DNA from: Natronoarchaeum rubrum
GTDB taxonomy: Archaea; Halobacteriota; Halobacteria; Halobacteriales; Natronoarchaeaceae
Reading direction: 5' to 3'
NCBI RefSeq assembly: GCF_024494695.1
Contig: NZ_JANHDP010000006.1
Span: 124,001-188,000, forward strand
DNA length: 64,000 bases
In this document: positions 24,956-34,049 of the stretch, piece by piece
Numbering within the stretch: the first letter of the stretch is position 1
Layout of the letters: every line of letters starts with the position of its first letter
Notes under the pieces: generated by a model
The model's input: the letters and a program-made list of their open reading frames with translations, nothing else
Databases searched by the model: none
Told to the model about the DNA's origin: nothing
Position numbers and translations under genes: made by a program

Positions 24956-25873
24956 TCAGTCCCGACTCGGAAGCCGCGTCACCCGGCCGGGCGTCGTGTG
25001 GAACTCCCAGACGCGCCGGTCGTCGTGGGCGGGCAACACCCGATCGACCTGCCGGAGCCCGCGCTTGATACAGCCCCACCAGGAGTCGGCCGTCTCGTAG
25101 CCCGCCGGGTGTTCGTCGTACAGCGCGTCGACGAAGTGCGAGCGCCGGGCCGTCTCGCGCTCGCGAAGCAATGCCAGCGCGGCGCCGACCGCGATTCGGC
25201 GTCGCGCGACGAGCGCGTCGTCGTGTCCAGGGACCTCCAAAGTGTCGAGGTCGGTGATCTCCTCGCCGGGGCGGTCCGCGTCGGTCCCCGCCAGCGCGGC
25301 GTCCGAGCGGTAGGTCAGCCCGCTCTCGGGGCTGCCCTGTAGCTGATCGCCGGTCTGTAGCACCGCCTCGCGGGCGAACGCGTCGAGGCGCTGCCCCTCG
25401 ACGCCCGCCAAGTCGGTGGCCAGCTCGTTTACCGTGTCGTCGGAGATGCGGGCCTCGCCCGGCGCGAGGTTGTGGTCGACGGTCCCGCCGTCCGCGGGCT
25501 CGCGGTCGGTCGCCGCATCGTCGACGGCGTCTCCCCCGACGTCGCGAGCGGTTGCGTCGGCGTCCGACCGCGGTCCGGAGGAATCGGCCCACGCGTCGGC
25601 GTCGAGCGTGGCGTTCTCCGTCTCGGCGTCGTCGGGCGTCGGATCGTCTGCTGAGGACTCGACGTCGGCCTCGTCGAGTTTCGCCTCCAGCTCTTCGACC
25701 CGCTCGGCGTACGCCGAGAGCGCCCGCTCGCGGTCCGAACCGGCGTCGATGTTCGTCCGGTGATCGAGGATCCAGCGCAGGTACGCCTCCCGCGAGTCGA
25801 AGCCCAGCAGATCGCGCTCGGTGTCGAGTTTGCGGACCAGCGACTCGGGGACGTCGAGACGGAGCGACGGCAT
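24956..25873 (-). CDS. Haloarchaeal protein with RHH-like N-terminus and C-terminal globular domain
   Basis: A 305-residue protein. The first 45 residues (SLRLDVPESLVRKLDTERDLLGFDSREAYLRWIL) fit a ribbon-helix-helix DNA-binding fold. A short coiled coil and a long acidic, low-complexity linker (about 65-150) follow. A conserved-looking helical domain comes last (about 150-305, with SWWGCIKRGLRQVDRVLP). DNA binding is inferred from the fold only. A TATA-like box (cttttta) precedes ATG 25873 by about 28 nt. The zinc-finger microprotein gene follows. Confidence 0.68.
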   Translation of the reverse strand: MPSLRLDVPESLVRKLDTERDLLGFDSREAYLRWILDHRTNIDAGSDRERALSAYAERVEELEAKLDEADVESSADDPTPDDAETENATLDADAWADSSGPRSDADATARDVGGDAVDDAATDREPADGGTVDHNLAPGEARISDDTVNELATDLAGVEGQRLDAFAREAVLQTGDQLQGSPESGLTYRSDAALAGTDADRPGEEITDLDTLEVPGHDDALVARRRIAVGAALALLRERETARRSHFVDALYDEHPAGYETADSWWGCIKRGLRQVDRVLPAHDDRRVWEFHTTPGRVTRLPSRD

Positions 25874-25960
25874 CTACTTGGGATAGAGCGACCGGCCTAA
25901 AAAGCGCACTGGCGCGTCAGACGGCCGTCTGACGCCGGCTATCGCGTCGATTCGTCGCCG

Positions 25961-28900
25961 TTAGCACTCCGACCAGCCGCAAGACTCGCAGGTCTTGCAG
26001 CCTTCGGAGTAGTACAGCGAGAGCGATCCGCAGTCGGGACACTCGGGGCTCTCGCCGGCGTCGATCAGGTCCTGAGAGGCCGACTTGTCGGCGTCGGCCT
26101 CCTGCCCGGCGTCGGCGGCGACGCCGCCGTCGGGTTCTGGCTCGGCGGGATCGACCCCGCTAACCTCGTCTTCGAGCTCGGTGAGGTTCTGCTGCTGGGG
26201 GTAGGCCTTCTCGATCTCGCCGTCGAGATATCGGCGCATCGCGGTGCCGACGGCGTCCGGGATCGACTGGATCTGCTCGCCCTTGTCCCAGGCGACCTTC
26301 GGCGACCGGATCCCCTGGAGTTCGTCGGCGATCTCGTCGGGGTCGACCCCCGAGCGCAGCGCCGTCGAGATGGTCTTGGCCAGCGCCTCGGTAAAGGAGG
26401 CCGTGAAGCCGCCGGAGTTGCCGATGTTGGCGAACAGCTCGAACGGCCGGCCGTCCTCGTCCTCGTTGATGTTGACGTAGAGCTTGCCGTAGCCCGTGTC
26501 GATGCGCTGGGTGACGCCGTGGAGCACGTCAGGGCGCGGGCGCTTTTTGGCGTACTGCTCGGCGAGGTCGGCGTCGCCGTCGGCGATGTCGACCAGCTCC
26601 TCGACCTGCCGGTCGAGGGCGGCCTGGACGTCCTCGTTGTCGAGGAAGCCCTCGATGCCGCCGAACACGTCCTGAATCTGCTCGATGAGGGCCTCGGCGG
26701 CCTCGGACTCGTCGGCGAAGTCGGCGTTCTTCGCGCGCGTCGTCAGCACCTGCTTGCTGCGGGTGCCGTCGCGGTAGTAGGTGACGCCCTTGCCGCCGTG
26801 CTCGTAGATGTACTCGAACACGTCCTTGGCGTCGTCGACGGTCGAGTCGTTGGGCGCGTTGACCGTCTTCGAGATCGCCGAGTCGACGCCCTCCTGGCAG
26901 GCGACCTGCACGCCGGCGTGTTCCTTGGCCGAGAGCGAGCCGGTGGTGACGAACAGCTCGCCGATGGCGTCGGGCACCGTCGTCAGCCCGTCGATGCCGT
27001 CGAAGGCGTTGTTGGCCATCTGCTCCTGGGCCTCCTCTTTCACCGCTTCGACATCGAGGTCGTTCTCCTCCAGCACGCGGAGGAAGTAGTCGTCGAACTC
27101 GACGAGCATCTCGTCGCCCTGCACGTCGTCGCTGACGTTCTTGTAGTAGGCGACGTTGTAGATCGGCTCACACCCACCAGTAGTGTTGCCGACCATCGAG
27201 GTCGTGCCGGTCGGCGCGATCGTCGTCGTGTTGTGGTTCCGGATGGCGAAGCCGTCCTCCCAGTCGTCGGCGTCGAGGCCGGTCTGGCGCTCGAACCACT
27301 CGCGGTACTCGGTGGGGTTCGCGTACTTGGACTTGTCCCACTCGTCGAAGGAGCCTCGTTCCTCGGCGAGTTCGTGAGAGGCCGACTTCGAGCCGTGGTT
27401 GATGTGGCGCATGACCTGACGGGCGATCTCGTTGCCCTCGTCGCTACCGTACTCGACGCCGAGCTGGATGTACAGCTGTGCCAGCCCCATGACGCCGAGG
27501 CCGATCTTGCGCATCTCCCGGACCTTCTGCTCGATTTTCTCGACCGGGAAATCGGACATCGTGACGACGTTCTCGAGGAACCGGGTGCCCATCTCGATGC
27601 GGCGGTCGAACTCCTCGAAGTCGACGGCCTCCGCGAGGAACGCGTCGACGGCGGCCTCGATGCTGTCGTACTCGTCGGCGTGCTCGTCGGACCAGACGCG
27701 CCAGTCGGGCGCCTGCTGGTCAGCGAGCGTCGAGAGGTTGATGTGTCCGAGGTTGCAGGCCTCGTACTCCTCGAGGGGCTGCTCGCCGCAGGGGTTCGTC
27801 GCGAGGATGCGGTGGTCGGGGTGTTCCTCGACGTCGAAGGAGTGTTCCTTGTTGACGCGCTCGAGGTAGATCACGCCGGGCTCGCCGTTCTCGTGGGCGC
27901 CCTCGACGATGTCGTCCCAGAGTTCCTCGGCGGGGATCGACAGCTCCTCGCCGACCTCGACGTGGTCGCCGAGGCCGAACATGTCGTACAGCTCCTTGGT
28001 CTCCTCGGTGGCGATGTGGGGCTCGCCGGTGCGCGGGTTGGTGAACGTGAACTCCTCGCCGGCCTTCAGCGCCTCCATGAAGTCGTCGGTGACGCCGACG
28101 GAGATGTTGAAGTTCGAGAGGTGGCCCTCGACGGCGTTCCGGAGGTGCTTGGGGACCTTCCCCTCGTCGTCGATCAGTTCGCGCGCTTCGTCCAGAGCTT
28201 CCTGGAAGGAGTTGTGCGTGAAGTCGTCGGGGTCGTTCAGGCGCAGCGTCTCGGCCAGCGAGACGTCCTTGTTCTTCGCGTGGATGAACTGGATGACGTC
28301 CGGGTGCGAGACGCGCATGACGCCCATCTGGGCGCCGCGGCGCGCGCCGCCCTGGGCGATCGTCTCGCACATCTGGTCGTACGTGCGCATGAACGTGATC
28401 GGGCCCGACGCGATGCCGCCGGTCGAGCCGACGGCGTCGCCGTAGGGGCGCAGGCGCCAGAAGGCGTAGCCCATGCCGCCGCCGGACTGGAACACCTGGG
28501 CGGCCTCCTTGGCGGTCTGGTGGATGTCGTCGATGTCGTCCTCGGGGGAGTCGACGAAACACGCCGAGAGCTGCTGGAGCTCGTCGCCGGCGTTCATCAG
28601 GGTCGGCGAGTTCGGCATGAAGTCGAGATTCTCCATCATGCCCTGGAACTCCTCGGAGACGTCCTCGACGTGCTCGCGGATCTCGTCGGGGAGCTCGGGG
28701 ACGACGGTGTCGTAGGCGAACTTGTTGACGTTGTAGATAGAGAGCGTCGTCTCGACGTCGTCCTCGGCGGTCGTGCCCTTGCCGAACACCTCAGCTGCGA
28801 GCTCGTCGCGGCGCGGGTGGTCGGGCTTGAGCTGGTCCGGCGTGACCGTGATCTCGGTGTCTTGCTTGCGCGACTCGAAGACGGCCTCGGCGAGCGCGAT

Positions 28901-29089
28901 GTTCTTCCCGACGCGATCGAACAGATCTTCCTGGGACTCGATCAGCTCGCCGTCGGCGTCCTTGCGCAGGTAGCGCGCCGGCAGGATGTTGTGGTACGCG
29001 TTGCCGGTCAGGCGCTCTTCGAGCGTGTCGCCGTCGGTGCGTTTGATCGGGAGCGTCAGTTCGTCGGCCGAGAGCTCCGCGTCGCTCAT
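25961..29089 (-). CDS. nrdJ: Adenosylcobalamin-dependent (class II) ribonucleotide reductase
   Basis: A 1042-residue enzyme that reduces ribonucleotides to deoxyribonucleotides using a B12-derived radical. Seen in sequence: the active-site Cys in QQLSACFVDSP, the GGGMGYAFWRLRPYGD region, and the radical Cys/Glu loop NPCGEQPLEEYEACNLG. The ATTTIAPTGTTSMV-type phosphate loop is also present. The C-terminal part carries a TSCPD-like domain and ends in a Cys-rich zinc ribbon (CPDCG ... CKTCESCGWSEC) likely to relay reductant. No intein interrupts it, although inteins are frequent in archaeal RNRs. An upstream 21-codon frame overlaps its ATG. Confidence 0.96.
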   Translation of the reverse strand: MSDAELSADELTLPIKRTDGDTLEERLTGNAYHNILPARYLRKDADGELIESQEDLFDRVGKNIALAEAVFESRKQDTEITVTPDQLKPDHPRRDELAAEVFGKGTTAEDDVETTLSIYNVNKFAYDTVVPELPDEIREHVEDVSEEFQGMMENLDFMPNSPTLMNAGDELQQLSACFVDSPEDDIDDIHQTAKEAAQVFQSGGGMGYAFWRLRPYGDAVGSTGGIASGPITFMRTYDQMCETIAQGGARRGAQMGVMRVSHPDVIQFIHAKNKDVSLAETLRLNDPDDFTHNSFQEALDEARELIDDEGKVPKHLRNAVEGHLSNFNISVGVTDDFMEALKAGEEFTFTNPRTGEPHIATEETKELYDMFGLGDHVEVGEELSIPAEELWDDIVEGAHENGEPGVIYLERVNKEHSFDVEEHPDHRILATNPCGEQPLEEYEACNLGHINLSTLADQQAPDWRVWSDEHADEYDSIEAAVDAFLAEAVDFEEFDRRIEMGTRFLENVVTMSDFPVEKIEQKVREMRKIGLGVMGLAQLYIQLGVEYGSDEGNEIARQVMRHINHGSKSASHELAEERGSFDEWDKSKYANPTEYREWFERQTGLDADDWEDGFAIRNHNTTTIAPTGTTSMVGNTTGGCEPIYNVAYYKNVSDDVQGDEMLVEFDDYFLRVLEENDLDVEAVKEEAQEQMANNAFDGIDGLTTVPDAIGELFVTTGSLSAKEHAGVQVACQEGVDSAISKTVNAPNDSTVDDAKDVFEYIYEHGGKGVTYYRDGTRSKQVLTTRAKNADFADESEAAEALIEQIQDVFGGIEGFLDNEDVQAALDRQVEELVDIADGDADLAEQYAKKRPRPDVLHGVTQRIDTGYGKLYVNINEDEDGRPFELFANIGNSGGFTASFTEALAKTISTALRSGVDPDEIADELQGIRSPKVAWDKGEQIQSIPDAVGTAMRRYLDGEIEKAYPQQQNLTELEDEVSGVDPAEPEPDGGVAADAGQEADADKSASQDLIDAGESPECPDCGSLSLYYSEGCKTCESCGWSEC

Positions 29090-29151
29090 GCGGCGCTCAC
29101 CTCGGGCGCGGGGCGATAGCCTCGTGCGATTTTGTGGGTTGTGTGCGTCAT
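29086..29151 (-). CDS. Possible 21-residue leader peptide of nrdJ
   Basis: ATG 29151 opens a 21-codon frame (MTHTTHKIARGYRP...) whose TGA overlaps the nrdJ start as ATGA. A TATA-like gttttatg (about 29196-29203) would place the transcription start about 20 nt before this ATG, so the frame lies inside the nrdJ leader. The exact overlap matches the coupling seen elsewhere in this window. It may instead be coincidental. Confidence 0.35.
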   Translation of the reverse strand: MTHTTHKIARGYRPAPEVSAA

Positions 29152-29537
29152 GGTTCGGGGTGGTTGTTGACGGGCACTGCCTACTGGATGGAACCTCATA
29201 AAACGACCTGAATCGTCCACGTTTGCATTACCGCAACTGAAGTTGTACGGACGTGTCACTGGTCGCGTGTGGGTACGTTCGGCACGCCCCTGACTCTGGG
29301 GGTGCGGCCCTACCGGTGCCCATGGGACCCGGCGTAATAAGCTTAGGCAGTCCGCAGTGAAAGTGAAATGATCCTCCGCATACCGGTCGGCTTGCGGACA
29401 TCAGCTGCCAGGATTCCGGGTCGAGCGCTCGTCGGCCACGAAGTCGCGAGAGCGCCGCTCGTCCGTACTTCAGCGCGGGTCGACCGTCGCTTGGGATCGG
29501 GGGAACAGTTTTAACGGCTCGACGACATCTCCGGCGT
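29090..29537. other. 448-bp region upstream of nrdJ: leader and candidate structured RNA
   Basis: Beyond the possible leader peptide I see no protein gene. On the minus strand a TATA-like cttattacg (about 29332-29340) precedes a segment with strong folding potential. That segment holds a GCAC-CCCC/GGGG-GTGC hairpin with a 7-nt loop (29280-29304) and CAAC/GTTG with a TTCA loop (29234-29245). The tract gtgaaagtgaaatg (29357-29370) lies upstream. It could be a small RNA or an extended nrdJ leader. The small membrane-protein gene at 29538 has its own TATA-like box (gttttaac, about 29508-29515). Confidence 0.35.
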
Positions 29538-29759
29538 ATGACCACTCCTGCCAGCTTCCCGGCGACGGTCGGCGTGACGATCGCGCAGACGCTCCCGTCG
29601 GACCCCGCCACGCAACTGCTCGCCGTGATCGCCGTCGCGGCGGTCGTCGTGTTCGCGGCGCGGCTACTCCTGAATCTCGCCTGGAAGCTCCTGATGATCG
29701 CCGGCGTCGTCGCCGCCGTGCTGGTCGCGGCGAGCATGGCCGGCGTCGGCGTGCTCTGA
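29538..29759 (+). CDS. Small two-helix membrane protein
   Basis: A 73-residue hydrophobic protein with two membrane helices (about 26-46 and 49-72; LLAVIAVAAVVVFAARLLLNLAWKLLMIAG and onward, given here only in part). No family is recognised. The ATG at 29538 is supported by a TATA-like box about 25 nt upstream, so it is probably a real monocistronic gene. Confidence 0.6.
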   Translation: MTTPASFPATVGVTIAQTLPSDPATQLLAVIAVAAVVVFAARLLLNLAWKLLMIAGVVAAVLVAASMAGVGVL

Positions 29760-29942
29760 AGCGGCGTCGGCGTCCGGACGATCCGCCGCAGGTTTATCAG
29801 GCATCGAGCGGCCATCCGAGGTATCTCCTGACAAATCGTCGCGACGCAGGTCGAGGCCGATGTGTGGCACACCGCGTCGCGGAGGACCGCGCCGCCTGTT
29901 CATCCTTCGTTCCGTCGAACAACAGCGGGATAGCAGCGGCGC

Positions 29943-30623
29943 TCAGACGTCCGCGAGGAAGTTCTCGATGACGTCGTGGCCGATCGACGTGAGCACGCTC
30001 TCCGGGTGGAACTGGACGCACTCGATCGGGTACTCGCGGTGACGGATCCCCATCACGAGCTCTTCCTCGCCGTGCTCCGCGGTGGCAGTCACCTCGAAGC
30101 AGTCGGGCACCTCCGTCGCGACCAGCGAGTGGTAGCGCCCGCCCCGGAACCCCTGGTCGAGTCCGGCGAACACGCCCTCGCCGTCGTGCTCGATGGCGGA
30201 TGCCTTCCCGTGGATCGGATCGGGCGCGCGTCCGACCGTCCCGCCGTACTCGTAGACGGCGGCTTCGAGGCCGAGACAGACGCCGAGCGTCGGCACGTCG
30301 GGGCTGAGTTCACGCAGCACGTCCATCGTGACGCCGACGTCGCGCTCGTTCTCGGGGTGGCCCGGGCCGGGGCTGATCACCACGGCGTCCGGATCGATCT
30401 CGCGGACTTCCTCGATGCTTGCGGTGTTGCGAACGACCTCGGTCTCGGCGTGCTCGCTGACGTACTCGACGAGATTGTAGGTAAAGGAGTCGAAGTTGTC
30501 GACGAACAGCACCCGGCGATCGTCGGACGCCGACGCCGCCGCGTCGCCGCGCCCGTCGGCCGGCTCCTGCTCGGCGGTCGACTCCCGCTCGTCGATCGTC
30601 GTCCTGCTGTCGGCGTCGCTCAT
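29943..30623 (-). CDS. trpG: Anthranilate synthase component II (glutamine amidotransferase)
   Basis: The glutaminase subunit that supplies ammonia to TrpE for anthranilate synthesis. At 226 residues it has an acidic, probably disordered extension of about 35 residues before the class I amidotransferase domain (RVLFVDNFDSFTYNLVEY). The nucleophile is Cys116 in LGVCLGLEAAVYEYGG; the partner His/Glu are in QFHPESVLT near residue 207. It is the last gene of trpDFEG, and its ATG overlaps the trpE stop by 4 nt. Confidence 0.95.
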   Translation of the reverse strand: MSDADSRTTIDERESTAEQEPADGRGDAAASASDDRRVLFVDNFDSFTYNLVEYVSEHAETEVVRNTASIEEVREIDPDAVVISPGPGHPENERDVGVTMDVLRELSPDVPTLGVCLGLEAAVYEYGGTVGRAPDPIHGKASAIEHDGEGVFAGLDQGFRGGRYHSLVATEVPDCFEVTATAEHGEEELVMGIRHREYPIECVQFHPESVLTSIGHDVIENFLADV

Positions 30624-32308
30624 CGGCCCACCTCCGGTTCGGCCTCCGCGTCGGCGTCCGGCGCCGCCCCGTCTTCGGCGTCCGGCGCCGCCCCGGCATC
30701 GCCGTCCGGGTCGCGTTCGATCCGGTCGAGAGCGGTCAGCACGCCGTCCATCTTCTGTTCGGTCTCCTCGTACTCGGCGGTCGGATCGCTGTCGGCGACC
30801 AGACCGGCGCCGGCCTGGACGGTGATCCGGTCCTCCTCGGCGCCGTGTTCGATCGTCGCCGTCCGGATGACGATCGCCAGTTCGGCGTCGCCGGTCCACG
30901 AGAAGTAACCGACTCCGCCGCCGTAGAGCCCCCGCGGGGAGAGTTCGAGATCGTCGATGATCTCCATGGCGCGGATCTTCGGCGCGCCCGAGAGCGTGCC
31001 CGCGGGGAACGATGCGCGCGTCGCCTCGAAGGCGTCCGAGTCGGGCGAAAGCCGGCCGGTGACGGTGCTCTCGATGTGCTGGACGTGCGAGTACTTGAGC
31101 ACGTTCATGAACTCGTCGACGCGGACCGACCCGGACTCGCTGACCCGGCGCACGTCGTTGCGCGCCAGATCGACGAGCATCGTGTGCTCGGCACGCTCCT
31201 TGCCGTCCGCGAGCATCTCGCCCGCGAGCCGGCGATCCTCGACCGGGCTGGGCCCACGCGGGCAGGTGCCCGCGATGGGGTTTGCGGTCACCACGTCGTC
31301 CTCGACGGAGACGAGCGTCTCGGGGCTGGCGCCGACCACCGTCAGGTCGTCGTACCCCAGCAGGTACATGTACGGCGAGGGGTTGACCGACCGCAGCGCG
31401 CGGTAGAAGCCGAGCGGGTCGACGTCGCCGTACAGTTCGCGCTTGCGGGAGACGACGGCCTGATAGACATCGCCGTCGAGCACGTGCTCCTTCGCGGCGC
31501 GGACGGCGTCCTCGTACTCGTCCTGCGGACCGGCGATCTCGCGGTCGCGCACGAACGGGCCGCACTCGGGCGCATCGGCGTCGCCGAGCAGGTCCGCGAC
31601 CCGCTCGGCCTCGGCGACGAGATCGTCGTAGATCGCGTCGACGTCGTCCTCGGTGCGCACGACCGGCGTGAACACCAGCGAGAGCGTCTCTGCGACCTCG
31701 TCGAACACGAGCGTCTTCGTGTTGAGCACGAACTGCGCGTCGGGAAATCGCGAGTCGGGACGCTCGACGCCGACTTCGTCGAGCCAGAGGTCGTACACCG
31801 CGTCGTACGCGAGGAAGCCGACGAGGCCGCCGTCGAGCTGGCGTCGGTCGCCGTTCTCGAACCCGGCGAGGTCCGCGTCGGGAAGTGCGGAGCGCAGCGT
31901 TTCGGTTGCGTCGCCACCGTTGGGGTCGATCAGGTCGTCGTACCGATCGTCGCCGAGCACCTCGACGTCGGTCTCGTCGGGATCGACGGTCACGACCGCG
32001 GCGGGATCGTAGCCCACGAACGAGTATCGCGCGTGACGGTCGGCCGACGCCGAGGTTGGGCGAAACGCGCCGTCGGGATCGCTGGAGGCCGTCTTCTCGG
32101 CGCTTTCGAGCAGAAACGCGTACTCCGCGGGCGGCAGGTCGGTCGTCCGACCGGTCAGCGCGGCGTACGCCGATAGGGGCGTGGCGTTGACGTCGAGTTC
32201 GACCGACGTGCGGACGACCGCCGCGTCGGTACCCTCGTCGCCGCTGATCGCCGCGTCGGCGACGTGCTGGCGGAACGTCTCGCGACCGGGCGTCAGTTCG
32301 GGCGTCAT
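30620..32308 (-). CDS. trpE: Anthranilate synthase component I
   Basis: The chorismate-binding subunit that forms anthranilate, the first committed step of tryptophan synthesis. At 562 residues it contains the chorismate-utilising domain with DVYQAVVSRKRELYGDVDP, the GASPETLVSVED and NPIAGTCPRG segments, and ERAEHTMLVDLARND. The FPAGTLSGAPKIRAMEIID segment is also present. The N-terminal regulatory half retains an LLESAEK motif, which in other TrpE proteins contributes to tryptophan feedback binding. The C-terminal 30 residues are an acidic Ala/Asp/Pro repeat. Its start overlaps the trpF stop by ATGA. Confidence 0.95.
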   Translation of the reverse strand: MTPELTPGRETFRQHVADAAISGDEGTDAAVVRTSVELDVNATPLSAYAALTGRTTDLPPAEYAFLLESAEKTASSDPDGAFRPTSASADRHARYSFVGYDPAAVVTVDPDETDVEVLGDDRYDDLIDPNGGDATETLRSALPDADLAGFENGDRRQLDGGLVGFLAYDAVYDLWLDEVGVERPDSRFPDAQFVLNTKTLVFDEVAETLSLVFTPVVRTEDDVDAIYDDLVAEAERVADLLGDADAPECGPFVRDREIAGPQDEYEDAVRAAKEHVLDGDVYQAVVSRKRELYGDVDPLGFYRALRSVNPSPYMYLLGYDDLTVVGASPETLVSVEDDVVTANPIAGTCPRGPSPVEDRRLAGEMLADGKERAEHTMLVDLARNDVRRVSESGSVRVDEFMNVLKYSHVQHIESTVTGRLSPDSDAFEATRASFPAGTLSGAPKIRAMEIIDDLELSPRGLYGGGVGYFSWTGDAELAIVIRTATIEHGAEEDRITVQAGAGLVADSDPTAEYEETEQKMDGVLTALDRIERDPDGDAGAAPDAEDGAAPDADAEAEPEVGR

Positions 32309-33021
32309 CGCGCGACCACCTCCACGGGCGCGGTCGCGTTGGCGACGAACCGGCGAACGGCGTCGGGATCCTTGCGGCCGTCGGCGTCGTCAGGGAGGTT
32401 CGCGCGCTCGGTCCCACTTGCCACGTCGACACCGAAGGGATCGACGATTTCGACCGCCTCGGCGACGTTCTCGGGCGTCAGTCCTCCGGCGAGGAGTACG
32501 GGAGACTCGACGTCGGCGATCGCGGCGCGCGTTCGCTCCCAGTCGTGTGGCTCGCCGGTGCCGCCGCCGCCCTCCGCGTCGACGGAGTCGACCAGCAAGG
32601 CGTCGACGACGCCGTCGTACGCCGCGCAGCGCTCGGGCTCGTCGGCGTCGACGGCCTTGATCACGGGAACCGAGACGCCGTCGACGACCGCCGCCGCTTC
32701 GTCGGGCGAGAGGTCGCCGTGGAGCTGGACGGCGTCGGGCTCGATGGTTTCGGCGAGTTCGAGAGCCGCTTCGGGCGTCTCCGGCATCGTCACGAGGACG
32801 CCGGTGACCAGCGGCGGGACGGCGTCGAGCAGGTCGCGCGCCCGGTCGGCGTCGACTTCGCGGGGCGTGTCGACGGGAACGTCCGCAATCACGCCCACCG
32901 CGTCGGCGCCGGCGTCGACCGCCGCCGCGACGTCGGTCTCGTGGATCGATCCGCAGATCTTCACGCGCGTGGCGCGACCGACGGGGCCGGGAGCGGCGGA
33001 ACCGGCAGCGTCGTCGCTCAT
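32305..33021 (-). CDS. trpF: Phosphoribosylanthranilate isomerase
   Basis: A 238-residue (beta/alpha)8 isomerase converting phosphoribosylanthranilate to CdRP in tryptophan synthesis. The catalytic Cys is in VKICGSIHETD, and later landmarks include AVQLHGDLSPDE, VLLAGGLTPENV and GVDVASGTE. A small acidic insert sits near the C-terminus. The ATG overlaps the trpD stop and the TGA overlaps the trpE start, both as ATGA, so translation is likely coupled through the operon. Confidence 0.94.
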   Translation of the reverse strand: MSDDAAGSAAPGPVGRATRVKICGSIHETDVAAAVDAGADAVGVIADVPVDTPREVDADRARDLLDAVPPLVTGVLVTMPETPEAALELAETIEPDAVQLHGDLSPDEAAAVVDGVSVPVIKAVDADEPERCAAYDGVVDALLVDSVDAEGGGGTGEPHDWERTRAAIADVESPVLLAGGLTPENVAEAVEIVDPFGVDVASGTERANLPDDADGRKDPDAVRRFVANATAPVEVVAR

Positions 33022-34016
33022 ACGCCCCCGCGAAGGTCTTCGAGCTTCTCGGCCGCGGCGCCCGAGTCGATCGCGTGCCGGGCGGCCTCGACGCCGGCTT
33101 CCAGCGACGCCGCTTCGCCCGCGATATAGATCGCCGCGCCGGCGTTCGCCAGGATGATGTCTCGTTTCGCCCCCTCGATCTCGCCCTCGACGATGCCGCG
33201 CATGTCCGCGGCGTTCTCGGCGGGCGTGCCGCCCGAGACGGCCTCGATGTCGTGCACGTCCAGTCCGAGGTCGGCGGGCGTCAGCACGTACTCCTCGATC
33301 TCGCCGTCCTGCACCTCGGCGACGATCGTCTGATCGTGGACCGCGATCTCGTCCATGCCCGAGCCGTGGACGACCAGCGCGCTCTCGACGCCCATGTGCG
33401 CGAGCGCCTCCGCGAGCACGGGAACGAGATCGGGATCGTACACCCCGACAATCTGGGCGTCGGCGCCCGCGGGGTTGGTCAGCGGGCCGAGCACGTTGAA
33501 GATCGTCCGCATGCCCAGTTCCTTGCGCGGGCCGATCACGGCCTTCATCGCGGGGTGGAACACTGGCGCGAGCATGAACCCGATCCCGTCGTCCTCGATG
33601 GCTTGCTCGACCGCAGGCGGTTTGGCCTCGACGTCGACGCCGACCTCTTCGAGCACGTCCGCGCTGCCCGAGTTCGAGGACACCGAGTAGTTGCCGTGCT
33701 TGGCGACCGGGACGCCGGCGCCGCTGGCGACGATCGCGCTCGTCGTCGAGACGTTGATCGTGTTGTAGTCGTCGCCGCCGGTGCCGCAGGTGTCGACCAG
33801 CGGGCGACGGTCGGGTTCGATCGTCCGCGCGGCGTCGCGCATTCCCTCGGCGAAGCCGGCGATCTCGGTCTCGGTCTCGCCCTTCGCTCGCAGCCCCGAC
33901 AGCAGGGCCCCGATCTGGGCCTCGGTCGCATCCTCGAACACGGCGCTGGCGGCCGCGCGCGCTTCGTCCTGTGTCAGATCCTCGCCCTCGGTCACGCGTT
34001 CGATATAATCCTTCAT
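33018..34016 (-). CDS. trpD: Anthranilate phosphoribosyltransferase
   Basis: A 332-residue enzyme joining anthranilate to PRPP, and the first gene of the trpDFEG operon. The PRPP loop DTCGTGGDDYNTINVSTT is clear, as are KHGNYSVSSNSGSADVLE and the anthranilate-binding FNVLGPLTNPAG region. The promoter upstream has a TATA-like box (ctttaatac on this strand, about 34070-34078) and a TGTACA-containing inverted repeat. The ATG at 34016 lies about 30 nt after the predicted transcription start, so this mRNA has a short leader. The trpCBA genes are not in the window. Confidence 0.95.
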   Translation of the reverse strand: MKDYIERVTEGEDLTQDEARAAASAVFEDATEAQIGALLSGLRAKGETETEIAGFAEGMRDAARTIEPDRRPLVDTCGTGGDDYNTINVSTTSAIVASGAGVPVAKHGNYSVSSNSGSADVLEEVGVDVEAKPPAVEQAIEDDGIGFMLAPVFHPAMKAVIGPRKELGMRTIFNVLGPLTNPAGADAQIVGVYDPDLVPVLAEALAHMGVESALVVHGSGMDEIAVHDQTIVAEVQDGEIEEYVLTPADLGLDVHDIEAVSGGTPAENAADMRGIVEGEIEGAKRDIILANAGAAIYIAGEAASLEAGVEAARHAIDSGAAAEKLEDLRGGV

Positions 34017-34049
34017 GAGTGATCTCCGATGAACGGTTTCGTCTTGTAG

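Noticed and set aside
25961..29089. An intein in the ribonucleotide reductase
   Set aside because: The protein is continuous across the usual insertion sites, with no splicing or homing-endonuclease motifs.
26519..29119. An 866-codon open frame on the plus strand opposite the ribonucleotide reductase gene
   Set aside because: It is the mirror of a strongly conserved gene in high-GC DNA. Its translation is Val/Leu/Asp/Arg-rich without any recognisable domain.
29090..29380. An adenosylcobalamin riboswitch before nrdJ
   Set aside because: The conserved B12-box and core sequences were not found by eye, and such riboswitches are rare or unknown in haloarchaea.
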